A stretch of DNA of 64,000 nt from assembly GCF_001418335.1 (NCBI RefSeq), contig NZ_LIPP01000010.1, positions 1 to 64,000 on the forward strand, given 5' to 3'. Both the position numbers and the translations under genes were made by a program. This DNA is from Streptomyces aurantiacus. Lineage in GTDB: Bacteria; Actinomycetota; Actinomycetes; Streptomycetales; Streptomycetaceae. Shown piece by piece: positions 1-8,402 of the stretch (positions are counted from its first letter, which is position 1; each line of letters starts with the position of its first letter). Under the pieces are notes generated by a model that was not told the DNA's origin, made no database searches, and was given only the letters and a program-made list of their open reading frames with translations.

Positions 1-127
1 CGGGTGCGGGTCCAGGGACGGCGGGGCCGGCTTTCTTGGAGCCGGGCGTCGGCGGGTGCGCCGGGTCGGGGGGTGGGGTGGTGCCGGGCGTCGGGGTGGG
101 TGACGGCTGGTGGTGCATGGCGGGCAT
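1..127 (-). CDS. glgE: Probable GlgE maltosyltransferase, N-terminal end only (runs off the window)
   Basis: An open frame enters from the left edge on the minus strand and starts at an ATG whose codon ends at 127. It is preceded by AGGAG with 6 bases of spacing, a strong ribosome binding site that decides the start. Only about 42 codons are visible: MPAMHHQPSP followed by a Pro/Thr-rich low-complexity stretch. The divergent position next to glgP matches the position of glgE (alpha-1,4-glucan:maltose-1-phosphate maltosyltransferase) in Streptomyces as I remember it. No catalytic motif is inside the window, so the name rests on context and a weak N-terminal resemblance. Confidence 0.5.
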   Translation of the reverse strand, partial: MPAMHHQPSPTPTPGTTPPPDPAHPPTPGSKKAGPAVPGPAP

Positions 128-822
128 GACCGCTCCTGTCCGCGTCAACGTGGGCGGGCGGATGAGAGTGTGGGGAGGCGGGTCCTGCGGTGTGTCACCG
201 AGGGAGCCTTCCCACCCCTTTCGGGTACGCAATCCGGCACTTTGTTAACTACTCGCGCGTATGTCTACACACAAGCCCCGCCCTCGGCCGGTGAGAATCT
301 GCCAACGATCCGTCAAGGATGTGGGACGGGGCCGGTCGGTGAATATGCAATTACCTACGGGTTGTTGATCGGTTGTTGACCTGGAGAATCCTGTTCGGCA
401 GCCTCTCGTGCGGTGCGAGGCACCACAAGGCCGCGCGGCGGGGCGGAATCGGCCATATCACCCATGTGGCGCACGCGAAGGCCGCGGCGATATCGGGCCG
501 GCCGGCGGGGGCGCCGGGCCCCGGAATCCGCCGCCGTACCGCGGGGCGCGACGGGTGGCGGGCGGCCCGGGGTCGTGGCCCCGCGCATTGGGCGAAGCGC
601 TTCGCGCCGTAGTTGCGAGGGCGCCCTCGCCGCTACCGTCGTGGGTGACGAAGGGACGCACAGCGACGTGTGTCCCTCAGGCCCTGTCGGCAGGTTCCCG
701 CTGTCCGCCCGGAGCGCGGCGCGGGCGGGGAGAGCCCGACGGCGGGGCCCACGCCCTGGTTCGCCGCCCCGGTGCGCCGCCCTGGTACGTCCTTGCTACG
801 TCCTTTGTGAAGGTGGAAGCTC
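128..822. other. Divergent intergenic region between glgE-like gene and glgP
   Basis: About 700 bases without a convincing gene; the short open frames here have no family resemblance and no good ribosome binding site. It should carry the two divergent promoters. Visible signals are a comparatively AT-rich stretch around 235-270, a direct repeat of GGTTGTTGA around 359-381, and a perfect palindrome at 592-605, annotated separately. I see no clear terminator. Confidence 0.5.
592..605. promoter_or_regulatory. Perfect 14-bp palindrome, possible LacI-family operator upstream of glgP
   Basis: GCGAAGCGCTTCGC is a perfect inverted repeat with the central AAGCGCTT typical of LacI/GalR-family operators. 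It lies about 220 bases upstream of the glgP start. The operator role is inference; no cognate regulator gene is in the window. Confidence 0.35.
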
Positions 823-3471
823 GTGAAGGCCATCCGCAGGTTCACCGTGCGTCCCGTACTCCCCGAAGCCCTCCACCCCCTCAGCGACCTGGCGCGCAAC
901 CTGCGCTGGTCCTGGCACGCCGAGACCCGTGACCTCTTCCAGTCCGTGGACCCCGAGCGCTGGACCGCCTCCGGATGCGATCCCGTACGCCTCCTCGGGA
1001 GCGTGCCGGCCGCACGGCTGGCGCAGCTCTCGACGGACCGGCGTTTCCTGCGGCGGCTGTCCGCGGTCGCCGACGACCTGAACGACTACGTGACGGGCGA
1101 GCGCTGGTACCAGTCCCGGGCCCGGTCCGGGGCCGAGTCCCAGTCCCAGGCGTCCGAACTCCCGGACGCCATCGCCTACTTCTCACCCGAGTTCGGCATC
1201 ACGGCCGCGCTGCCCCAGTACTCCGGAGGCCTCGGCATCCTCGCCGGTGACCATCTCAAGGCGGCCAGCGACCTCGGCGTACCGCTGATCGGCGTCGGAC
1301 TCCTCTACCGGCACGGCTACTTCCGCCAGTCCCTGTCCCGGGATGGCTGGCAGCAGGAGCACTATCCGGTCCTGGACCCCAACGAACTGCCCCTCTCCCT
1401 GCTGCGCGAACCCGACGGCACGCCCTCCCGGGTCTCCCTGGCCCTGCCCGGCGGTACGTCCCTGCACGCGCGTATCTGGCTGGCCCAGGTCGGCCGGGTC
1501 CCGCTGCTGATGCTCGACTCCGACGTCGAGGAGAACGACCCCGGCGAGCGCGGTGTCACCGACCGGCTGTACGGCGGCGGCAGCGAACACCGACTGCTCC
1601 AGGAGATGCTGCTCGGCATCGGCGGGGTGCGCGCCGTCCGTACGTACTGCCGGCTGACGGGCCACGCGCGGCCCGAGGTGTTCCACACGAACGAGGGCCA
1701 CGCGGGATTCCTCGGCCTGGAACGCATCCACGAACTGTCCGCCGAGGGACTCGACTTCGACGCCGCCCTGGAGGCGGTCAGGGCCGGGACCGTCTTCACG
1801 ACCCACACCCCCGTGCCCGCCGGCATCGACCGCTTCGACCGGGAACTGGTGGCCCGCCACTTCGGCCCCGCCGCGGAACTCCCGCGCATCGACGTCGAAC
1901 GCGTCCTGCGGCTTGGCATGGAGACGTATCCGGGCGGCGAGCCGAACCTCTTCAACATGGCGGTGATGGGGCTGCGGCTCGGCCAGCGGGCGAACGGCGT
2001 CTCCCTCCTGCACGGCCAGGTGAGCCGGGAGATGTTCTCGGGGCTGTGGCCGGGCTTCGACGCGGCGGAGGTCCCGATCACCTCCGTCACCAACGGAGTC
2101 CACGCCCCGACCTGGGTGGCGCCCGAGGTGCTGCGGCTCGGCGCCCGGCAGATCGGCGCGCAGCGGACCGAGGACGCCCTCACCGTCGGCGGCTCCGACC
2201 GCTGGGACGCCGTCGCCGACATCCCCGACCAGGACATCTGGGAGCTGCGCCGCTCCCTGCGCGAGCAGCTCGTGACGGAGGTGCGTCAGCGGCTGTACGC
2301 GTCCTGGCGGCAGCGGGGCGCGGGCACGGCGGAACTGGGCTGGATCGACGGCGTACTGGACCCGGACGTACTGACGATCGGCTTCGCGCGCCGCGTCCCG
2401 TCGTACAAACGGCTGACGCTGATGCTGCGGGACAGGGACAGGCTCATGGACCTGTTGCTGCACGCGGAGCGGCCGGTGCAGATCGTGGTGGCGGGCAAGG
2501 CCCACCCGGCCGACGACGGCGGCAAGCGCCTCGTGCAGGAACTGGTGCGCTTCGCGGACGACCCGCGCGTACGCCACCGCATCGTCTTCCTCCCCGACTA
2601 CGGCATGGCGATGGCGCAGAAGCTGTACCCCGGCTGCGACATCTGGCTCAACAACCCGTTGCGCCCCCTGGAGGCGTGCGGCACCTCGGGCATGAAGGCC
2701 GCGCTGAACGGCTGCCTCAACCTGTCGGTCCTGGACGGCTGGTGGGACGAATGGTTCGGCCCCGACTTCGGCTGGGCGATTCCCACGGCGGACGGCACCG
2801 CGGTCGACGACGACCGCCGTGACGAGCTGGAGGCCTCGGCCCTCTACGACCTGCTGGAGCAGCGGGTGGCCCCGCGCTTCTACGAGCTCGGCCAGGCGGG
2901 CCTGCCCGACCGCTGGATCGAGATGGTCCGCCGGACGCTGACCCATCTGGGCCCGAAGGTCCTGGCGGGCCGCATGGTCCGCGAGTACGTGGAACGCCTC
3001 TACACACCGGCGGCGCTGGCCCACCGTTCCATGGACCACACCTCGGCCAGGGAGCTGGCGGGGTGGAAGTCCCGGGTGCGGGCGGCCTGGCCGCACGTCA
3101 CGGTCGACCACGTCGAGACGACGGCCGTGACCCCGACGGCCGAACTGGGCTCGACGCTCTGTCTGCGGGTCCTGGTGGGCCTGGGCGACCTGACCCCGGA
3201 CGACGTGGAGGTCCAGGCGGTCTCGGGCCGCGTCGACTCGCAGGACCGCATCACGGACGGCACGACGTTCCCGCTGAAACCGGTGAGCGGCCCGGACCCG
3301 GAGGGCCGCCGCCTGTACGAGGGCCCCCTGTCCCTGGACCGCACCGGCTCCTTCGGCTACACGGTCCGCATCCTGCCGGCCCACCGCCTCCTGGCCTCCG
3401 CCGCGGAGGTGGGCCTGGTGGCGGTGCCTTCCGAGGGGATGGTGGAGGGGGCGGGGGTCTTGCTGCGGTGA
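823..3471 (+). CDS. glgP: Alpha-glucan (glycogen/maltodextrin) phosphorylase
   Basis: An 882-residue phosphorylase of the actinobacterial/archaeal type that releases glucose-1-phosphate from alpha-1,4-glucans in the cytosol. An N-terminal DUF3417-type region (MKAIRRFTVRP, then a WSWH-type segment) precedes the phosphorylase domain. Family landmarks are AYFSPEFGI near residue 125, HTNEGH near 290, and the PLP-binding motif EACGTSGMKAALNG, in which K625 is the expected PLP lysine. The GTG start has an AAGGTGG-like site just upstream. It stands divergent to the glgE-like gene, and glgX lies 11 kb away, so this is the glycogen/maltosyl-phosphate neighbourhood. The LacI-type palindrome upstream may control it. 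Confidence 0.93.
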   Translation: MKAIRRFTVRPVLPEALHPLSDLARNLRWSWHAETRDLFQSVDPERWTASGCDPVRLLGSVPAARLAQLSTDRRFLRRLSAVADDLNDYVTGERWYQSRARSGAESQSQASELPDAIAYFSPEFGITAALPQYSGGLGILAGDHLKAASDLGVPLIGVGLLYRHGYFRQSLSRDGWQQEHYPVLDPNELPLSLLREPDGTPSRVSLALPGGTSLHARIWLAQVGRVPLLMLDSDVEENDPGERGVTDRLYGGGSEHRLLQEMLLGIGGVRAVRTYCRLTGHARPEVFHTNEGHAGFLGLERIHELSAEGLDFDAALEAVRAGTVFTTHTPVPAGIDRFDRELVARHFGPAAELPRIDVERVLRLGMETYPGGEPNLFNMAVMGLRLGQRANGVSLLHGQVSREMFSGLWPGFDAAEVPITSVTNGVHAPTWVAPEVLRLGARQIGAQRTEDALTVGGSDRWDAVADIPDQDIWELRRSLREQLVTEVRQRLYASWRQRGAGTAELGWIDGVLDPDVLTIGFARRVPSYKRLTLMLRDRDRLMDLLLHAERPVQIVVAGKAHPADDGGKRLVQELVRFADDPRVRHRIVFLPDYGMAMAQKLYPGCDIWLNNPLRPLEACGTSGMKAALNGCLNLSVLDGWWDEWFGPDFGWAIPTADGTAVDDDRRDELEASALYDLLEQRVAPRFYELGQAGLPDRWIEMVRRTLTHLGPKVLAGRMVREYVERLYTPAALAHRSMDHTSARELAGWKSRVRAAWPHVTVDHVETTAVTPTAELGSTLCLRVLVGLGDLTPDDVEVQAVSGRVDSQDRITDGTTFPLKPVSGPDPEGRRLYEGPLSLDRTGSFGYTVRILPAHRLLASAAEVGLVAVPSEGMVEGAGVLLR

Positions 3472-3507
3472 GGGGGGCGCGTGGACGTACGTCACCGGGC
3501 CGTGTCG

Positions 3508-3668
3508 GCCGGAACCCGGAGATTATCGGGCTCTACGCGGGGATGACCTCCGCGGTCGAGGAGATCTGCGCCGACTACGACGAGGCCGAGCTCGCGTTGC
3601 TGGCCGACTTCCTGCGTCGTACGTCGACGGCCGGCCGCGGCGCGACGGACGAGCTGGCCGAGCGCTGA
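3508..3668 (+). pseudogene. 3' remnant of a MarR-family regulator gene
   Basis: The reading frame gives RNPEIIGLYAGM followed by a charged helix (VEEICADYDEAELALLADFL) and ends at TGA 3666-3668. This resembles the C-terminal dimerisation helix of MarR-family regulators. No winged-helix DNA-binding domain precedes it: the frame upstream is antisense-like sequence overlapping the end of glgP. An in-frame ATG at 3543 would give only 41 residues. The likeliest reading is the tail of a regulator whose 5' part was deleted. The assignment rests on a short stretch. Confidence 0.45.
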
Positions 3669-3677
3669 TCTCGCCGG

Positions 3678-3743
3678 TCCCGGAACTGTCCCGGAACTGT
3701 CCCGGAGCTCGTCCTGGAACTGTCCTGGAACTGTCCTAGAACT
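3678..3743. repeat. Tandem repeat of about 11 bp (GGAACTGTCCC/T)
   Basis: Five or six imperfect head-to-tail copies of CCGGAACTGTC or CTGGAACTGTC lie between the MarR remnant and the DUF1990 gene. The last copy runs over the DUF1990 stop codon. They look like slippage products; no function is evident. Confidence 0.8.
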
Positions 3744-4239
3744 CGTTGTCCTCCGCGCACATCCGCCGCAGTACCGTCCCGCACCGGCGTGCGTACGCGT
3801 GCTGCAAGCCGCGCGTGGCCGGTCCGCCCGCCCGTGCGTACCACTTCGCCGGGCGGCTGAAGGCGGTCACGGTCAGCCAGACCGTGCCGTCGCCCGTGCG
3901 GTCGACCACGAAGGCCTCCTCGCCGGATTCCGGGTGGCCGGGGAGGGTGCCGTAGGCCCAGCCGGCCCGGCGGGGTTCGTCCAGGGTCCAGACGACGCGG
4001 CAGGGGGCCTTGAGCGGGCCCAGGCCGACCGTCACGTCCACGCCGGCGGCGGCGTGGGGCGCGTCCGTGGTGATCGTGACGCCCACGGCTCTGTGGAGTT
4101 CCCAGGTCAGGACCGCCTGCGCGGCGGATTTGAAGACCTCGTGGCCCTCACCGATGCGGCTGCGGACCTGGAGGGGGTGGAAGCCGGGCGGGCACCGGCC
4201 GTCGCGAGTCGCGCCGACGTCCTCGTACGTGAAGGGCAT
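3736..4239 (-). CDS. DUF1990 family protein
   Basis: A 167-residue protein beginning MPFTYEDVGATRDG, the usual opening of DUF1990 (YqjC/UPF0548-like) proteins. The later landmarks RVVWTLDEPRRAGWAYGTLPGHPESGEE and FVVDRTGDGTVWLTVTAFSR, quoted here in part, also fit; the function of the family is unknown. The open frame extends to 4299, but I chose the ATG ending at 4239. That matches family N-termini, and the upstream extension would run through the perfect hairpin at 4254-4291. There is no strong ribosome binding site. It lies downstream of and in the same direction as the M4 protease gene, separated by that hairpin, so it is probably transcribed separately. Confidence 0.8.
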   Translation of the reverse strand: MPFTYEDVGATRDGRCPPGFHPLQVRSRIGEGHEVFKSAAQAVLTWELHRAVGVTITTDAPHAAAGVDVTVGLGPLKAPCRVVWTLDEPRRAGWAYGTLPGHPESGEEAFVVDRTGDGTVWLTVTAFSRPAKWYARAGGPATRGLQHAYARRCGTVLRRMCAEDNEF

Positions 4240-4253
4240 GGGAACCAAGAGTA

Positions 4254-4291
4254 GGGCGGTACCCGAAAGTGTCACGTCCCGGGTACCGCCC
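4254..4291 (-). terminator. Rho-independent-like hairpin downstream of the M4 protease
   Basis: GGGCGGTACCCG (4254-4265) pairs perfectly with CGGGTACCGCCC (4280-4291), giving a 12-bp stem with a 14-base loop. It lies 31 bases past the protease stop codon on the minus strand. There is no U-tract, as is common in Streptomyces. Confidence 0.7.
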
Positions 4292-4321
4292 GTGCCCAAC
4301 TACCGTCCAACTACGCGTCTA

Positions 4322-5971
4322 TCAGGCCACGTTCACGCCCGACCAGGCCGCCGCCACCGCCTTGTACTCGGTGCTCGTCGAGCCGTACAGCGCCGACGCC
4401 GCGCTCAGCGTCGCCGTGCGGGCGCCCGCGTACTTCGTCGTGGACGTCATGTACTCGGTGAGCGCCTTGTACCAGATCTTGGTCGCCTTGTCGCGGCCGA
4501 TGCCGGTGACCGTCGAGCCGTTCGACGTCGAGGAGTTGTAGCTGACTCCGTTGATCGTCTTCGCGCCGCTGCCCTCCGAGAGGAGGTAGAAGAAGTGGTT
4601 CGCGGGGCCCGACGAGTAGTGGACGTCCACCGAACCGAGGCTGGAGGACCAGCTGTCCTTGGAGGCGCCGTCCTTGCTCGGCTTGTCCATGTAGCGCAGC
4701 GGGGTGCCGTTGCCGTTGATGTCGATCTTCTCGCCGATGAGGTAGTCGCCGACGTCGGACGCGTTGGCCGCGTAGAACTCCACCGCGGTGCCGAAGATGT
4801 CGGAGGTGGCCTCGTTCAGGCCGCCCGACTCACCGCTGTAGTTGAGGCCGGCGGTGTTCGCGGTCACGCCGTGGCTCATCTCGTGGCCCGCGACGTCCAG
4901 CGAGGTGAGCGGCTTGCTGTTGCCCGAGCCGTCGCCGTACGTCATGCAGAAGCAGGAGTCCTGCCAGAAGGCGTTGACGTAGCCGCTGCTGTAGTGGACG
5001 CGGGAGTAGGCCGCGACGCCGTTGTTCTTGATGCCGGTGCGGCCCAGCACGTTCTTGTAGAAGTCCCAGGTGACCTGGGCGCCGTAGTGCGCGTCCACGG
5101 CGGCCGTCTGGGTGTTGGACGCCGCACCCGTGCCCCAGGTGTCGTCCGCGTCGGTGAAGAGGGTGCCGGTGCCGGACGTGCCCCGGTTGAGGTTGTACGT
5201 CTTGTGGGCGCCGCGGGACGTGTCGTTGAGCTGGTACGTCGAGCCCGAGAGCGAGGTGCCGATGGTGACCTTGCCGGAGTACTGGCTGTTGCCGGTGCCG
5301 GTCTTGACCGCCTCCCACTCGTACAGCTTCTTGCCCGTCTCGGCGTCGGTGACGACGTGCAGCTCCTGCGGGGTGCCGTCGTGCTGGAAGCCGCCGACGA
5401 CCGTTTCGTAGGCCAGGGCCGGCTTGCCGTCGGCCGCCCAGACGACCTTGCGGGGCGCCTTGTCGGCGGCCGACTCCTTGCTGCCCTCGGCCTTCGCGGC
5501 CGACACGGCCTGCTTCTCCGCGGTGGACCTGGCGATGTCCGGGGTGACGTCGGAGACCTTGATGGTGGCCTTGGTCGCCTTCGTGACGCCCTGGGTCTTG
5601 CCGGCCTTCGTCTCGTGGACGACCAGGTCGCCGCCGAGCACCGGGAGTCCCGCGTACGTGCGTTCGTAGCGGGTGTGGGTGGTGCCGTCGGCGTTCTTGA
5701 TGACGTCTCTGACGACCAGCTTCTCCTCGGCGCCGAGACCTATCTCGTCGGCGGTCACCGGCGCGGCGGCGTCGGCCTTCTTGATGAGGCTCGTACGGGC
5801 TGCCGGGGACAGCTGGACCGGCGCCGCGGCGAGCGCCGTCCCGTCGGAGGTGTCCGCCGGGGTCTGGGCGGAGGCACCGGTGGTCACACCGGTGGCGAGG
5901 AGAGCGCCGGCCGCGACAGCGGTGGCGATGGCCAGAGTGGTGCGGTTGCGACGCGCGTAGAGGGGGGTCAC
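4322..5971 (-). CDS. Secreted thermolysin-type (M4) neutral zinc metalloprotease
   Basis: The 549-residue preproprotein starts at GTG (ending at 5971) with AAGGAG 5-6 bases upstream; the longer open frame to 6244 lacks such a site. Order of parts: signal peptide (RRN, then a hydrophobic run ending near ASAQTP), an FTP/PepSY-type propeptide, and the peptidase domain. Zinc ligands are seen in HEMSH (residues 363-367), with E364 as catalytic base and E387 in GGLNEATSD as third ligand. The later HYSSGPANHFF supplies the thermolysin catalytic His. The protein ends in the usual alpha-helical C-terminal domain (AAAWSGVNVA). It should be autoprocessed and secreted. A single-gene transcript is likely, ending at the hairpin at 4254-4291. 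Confidence 0.94.
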   Translation of the reverse strand: MTPLYARRNRTTLAIATAVAAGALLATGVTTGASAQTPADTSDGTALAAAPVQLSPAARTSLIKKADAAAPVTADEIGLGAEEKLVVRDVIKNADGTTHTRYERTYAGLPVLGGDLVVHETKAGKTQGVTKATKATIKVSDVTPDIARSTAEKQAVSAAKAEGSKESAADKAPRKVVWAADGKPALAYETVVGGFQHDGTPQELHVVTDAETGKKLYEWEAVKTGTGNSQYSGKVTIGTSLSGSTYQLNDTSRGAHKTYNLNRGTSGTGTLFTDADDTWGTGAASNTQTAAVDAHYGAQVTWDFYKNVLGRTGIKNNGVAAYSRVHYSSGYVNAFWQDSCFCMTYGDGSGNSKPLTSLDVAGHEMSHGVTANTAGLNYSGESGGLNEATSDIFGTAVEFYAANASDVGDYLIGEKIDINGNGTPLRYMDKPSKDGASKDSWSSSLGSVDVHYSSGPANHFFYLLSEGSGAKTINGVSYNSSTSNGSTVTGIGRDKATKIWYKALTEYMTSTTKYAGARTATLSAASALYGSTSTEYKAVAAAWSGVNVA

Positions 5972-6533
5972 GCAAGCTCCTTCGTGGGGGCGTCCGACCG
6001 GAATGGGGGAACGGTCGGGCGGAGGTGAAGTTGCGGTGCGGGTGCGCCTGCCGTGCGAGGTGGTGCGGGGTGACGCGAGGTCGTGCGCGGCGGTGCGAGG
6101 TGAAGAGTGCCAGTTAGGTCGCGTACATGTCAGTGGGGCGAAGGGAGGTTGGCCGGAAATCGTCCGGTGCCCGAAGATCCGCGTACGCATTGCGGACTTG
6201 ATCGCCCGCGACGGCCCGGCCATGGAACCGGCTCGCGGCGGCAAGGTGAGGACCGAAGGGGGTAAGGCGGGGGCACGGCGGAGGGAATCGGCCCGCCGGT
6301 CGGGTGCGCGTCGGGAAGTTGGCCGGAAAGGGGCTGTTGCCCGGGCGGTCGCGTTCGATAAGCGGACTTGTTGGCGTGAGGGGGCGCCGTGAGGGGTTGC
6401 TGTGAAGGGCCGGCGGGGGCGTGTCGGGCTCGGGTGACGGGCGTCGGGCGTCGGGCGTCGGGCGTCAGGTGAACGGGTGCGGGGATCAGGTGGCGGGTCA
6501 GGAAGAGTGTCAGGAAAGGCACCAGGAAAGGCT
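5972..6533. other. Intergenic region upstream of the M4 protease, with a duplicated element
   Basis: This 560-base gap holds no convincing gene and should contain the protease promoter, reading left. Two imperfect copies of a roughly 57-bp element are visible: 6147-6203 and 6315-6371, both beginning GTTGGCCGGAAA and ending GCGGACTTG. Near 6445-6470 there are four tandem GCGTCGG units. The far end abuts the stop codon of the ABC exporter gene. Confidence 0.5.
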
Positions 6534-8402
6534 TCAGCAAGGTCCTGAGGGCTCGCCGTGCCACGAGTGCCACAGCGCCGCGTACGCGCCCTCGGCCGCC
6601 ACGAGGCTCTCGTGCGTGCCGAGTTCGGTCAGGCGGCCGTCCTCCATCACGGCCACCCGGTCCGCGTCGTGCGCGGTGTGCAGGCGGTGCGCGATGGCGA
6701 TGACGGTGCGCCCTTCGAGCACGGCGGCCAGCGCGCGCTCCGTGTGGCGTGCGGTCGTCGGGTCCAGGAGCGCCGTCGCCTCGTCGAGGATCAGGGTGTG
6801 CGGGTCGGCCAGTACGACCCTGGCCAGCGCCAGTTGCTGCGCCCGTGAGCCGTCCGCGACCGGAGCCCCGGCCTGCCGCGGCGCCTGCCCGGCGACCGGG
6901 GCCGCCTGGGCCGCCGGGCCGCCGGACCCCAGCTCCGTGTCGAGCCCCTCCGGCAGCTCCCTGACCCAGTCGTCGGCGCCGACCGCCGTGAGCGCCGCCC
7001 ACAACTCGGTGTCCCCGGCGGCCGGCTCGGCGATCAGCAGGTTGTCGCGGACCGTGCCGAGGAACACGTGGTGCTCCTGCGTGACGAGCACGACCTGCCG
7101 CCGCAACTGCTCCGGGTCCAGGTCCGCGACCGGCACCCCGCCCACCGTCACCGAACCGGCGCCCGGCACGTCGATGCCCGCGAGCAGCCGGCTCAGGGTC
7201 GTCTTCCCGGCACCGGAGGGCCCGACGACGGCCAGCCGCTCCCCGGGCCGCACGGTCAGGTCGACCCCGCGCAGCACCTCGCCGCCCCGGTCGTACGCGT
7301 ACCGCACCCCCCGCACGTCGATTTGGTCGTCCACCGGGGCGGGAGAGCCGGACGGCACGGTCCGCGGGGCCCGGCCGAGGCCCTCCACCCGTGCGAACGA
7401 GGCCCCGCTGCTCTGCAGTTGCTCCATCCGCATCAGGACCGTGTCGAGCGGCGACTCCAGCTGGCGCAGATACAGGGCCGCCGCGACCACGGCACCCAGA
7501 CTCATCGCGCCCCGCTCGTGCAGGGCTCCGCCCACCATCAGCACGACCGCCACGGGAAGGACGTACGAGACCTCCACCGCCAGGAAGAACACGCACCGCA
7601 GGTACAGCGTGCGCATGCGGGTGCGGCGGGATGCCTCCAGGGCGTCCCGGCTCGCGGCGACGCGCCGTTGCCGCAGACCGAACGCCTCGACCGTGCGCGC
7701 CCCTGCCGCGGTGGCCGAGACGATCTCGGCGACCTCCGAGGTGGCGGCGCCCTCGGCGAGGTAACCGGTGCGGGCCCGGCGCAGATACCACCGCAGGACG
7801 AACCAGATACCGGACTGCGCGAGCACCGCGCAGCAGCCCAGGAACGGGTCGAGCACGAAGACCGCGCCGATGAGGAACAGCGCCTGCACCGAGGAGATCA
7901 GCAGCTCCGGGCCGACATCGCGCAAGGTCGTGCCCACCGCGGCGACGTCGGCCGTGCCGCGGGCCGTCAGATCGCCGGTGCCCGCCCGCTCCACGACGGA
8001 GGCGGGCAGCGCCAGCGCCCGGTCGACGTACTCCTCGCGCACCCGCGCCAGCGTCCGCTCGCCGAACCGGTGCCCCACGAACCGGGCGCCCCGCGCCAGC
8101 AGCAACTGGGCCAGCGCGCACAGCAGGATGACGAGCGCAAGCCGGTCCACGACGGCAACGCCGCCACCGGCCCTGACCTCGTTGATGATGCGGCCGAGCA
8201 GCCACGGGCCGACCAGACCGGCAGCGGCGGCCAGCGCGTTCAGGGCGAGTACGGCGGTGAAGGCGCGGCCGTCCGCGCGGATGAGGCGGGCCGCCGCCGC
8301 GCGCACCTCGGCGGGCTCGGCGACCGGCAGTTGCGTACTCGTACTCGTACTCGTACTGATCCTTGTACTCGTACTCGTACTCGTACTCGTACTCGTACTC
8401 AT
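6534..8402 (-). CDS. ABC exporter half-transporter, catalytic-Walker subunit (last gene of operon)
   Basis: A 622-residue TMD-NBD fusion. The first 25 residues are an Ser-Thr repeat encoded by a GTACTC microsatellite, followed by six predicted membrane helices and an ATPase domain. Walker A (GPSGAGKTT), Walker B (TLILDEATALLD) and the H-loop (IAIAHRLHT) are all canonical. The ABC signature is degenerate: VADGSRAQQ in place of LSGGQRQR. The ATG overlaps the stop of the upstream partner by 4 bases (ATGA), so the two are translationally coupled and almost certainly form a heterodimer. The substrate is unknown. It is the last gene of a four-gene exporter operon reading from 14021. Confidence 0.9.
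   Translation of the reverse strand: MSTSTSTSTSTSTRISTSTSTSTQLPVAEPAEVRAAAARLIRADGRAFTAVLALNALAAAAGLVGPWLLGRIINEVRAGGGVAVVDRLALVILLCALAQLLLARGARFVGHRFGERTLARVREEYVDRALALPASVVERAGTGDLTARGTADVAAVGTTLRDVGPELLISSVQALFLIGAVFVLDPFLGCCAVLAQSGIWFVLRWYLRRARTGYLAEGAATSEVAEIVSATAAGARTVEAFGLRQRRVAASRDALEASRRTRMRTLYLRCVFFLAVEVSYVLPVAVVLMVGGALHERGAMSLGAVVAAALYLRQLESPLDTVLMRMEQLQSSGASFARVEGLGRAPRTVPSGSPAPVDDQIDVRGVRYAYDRGGEVLRGVDLTVRPGERLAVVGPSGAGKTTLSRLLAGIDVPGAGSVTVGGVPVADLDPEQLRRQVVLVTQEHHVFLGTVRDNLLIAEPAAGDTELWAALTAVGADDWVRELPEGLDTELGSGGPAAQAAPVAGQAPRQAGAPVADGSRAQQLALARVVLADPHTLILDEATALLDPTTARHTERALAAVLEGRTVIAIAHRLHTAHDADRVAVMEDGRLTELGTHESLVAAEGAYAALWHSWHGEPSGPC
8335..8400. repeat. GTACTC hexanucleotide microsatellite at a translation start
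   Basis: About eleven copies of GTACTC, with one interruption around 8357-8365, run up to the ATG of the downstream ABC gene and encode its N-terminal (Ser-Thr)n tail. Because the unit is six bases, length changes keep the frame and only alter tail length. Confidence 0.9.

Noticed and set aside
1183..3495. 770-codon minus-strand open frame opposite glgP
   Set aside because: Antisense shadow; composition is His/Arg/Gln-rich as expected for the reverse frame of a Streptomyces gene.
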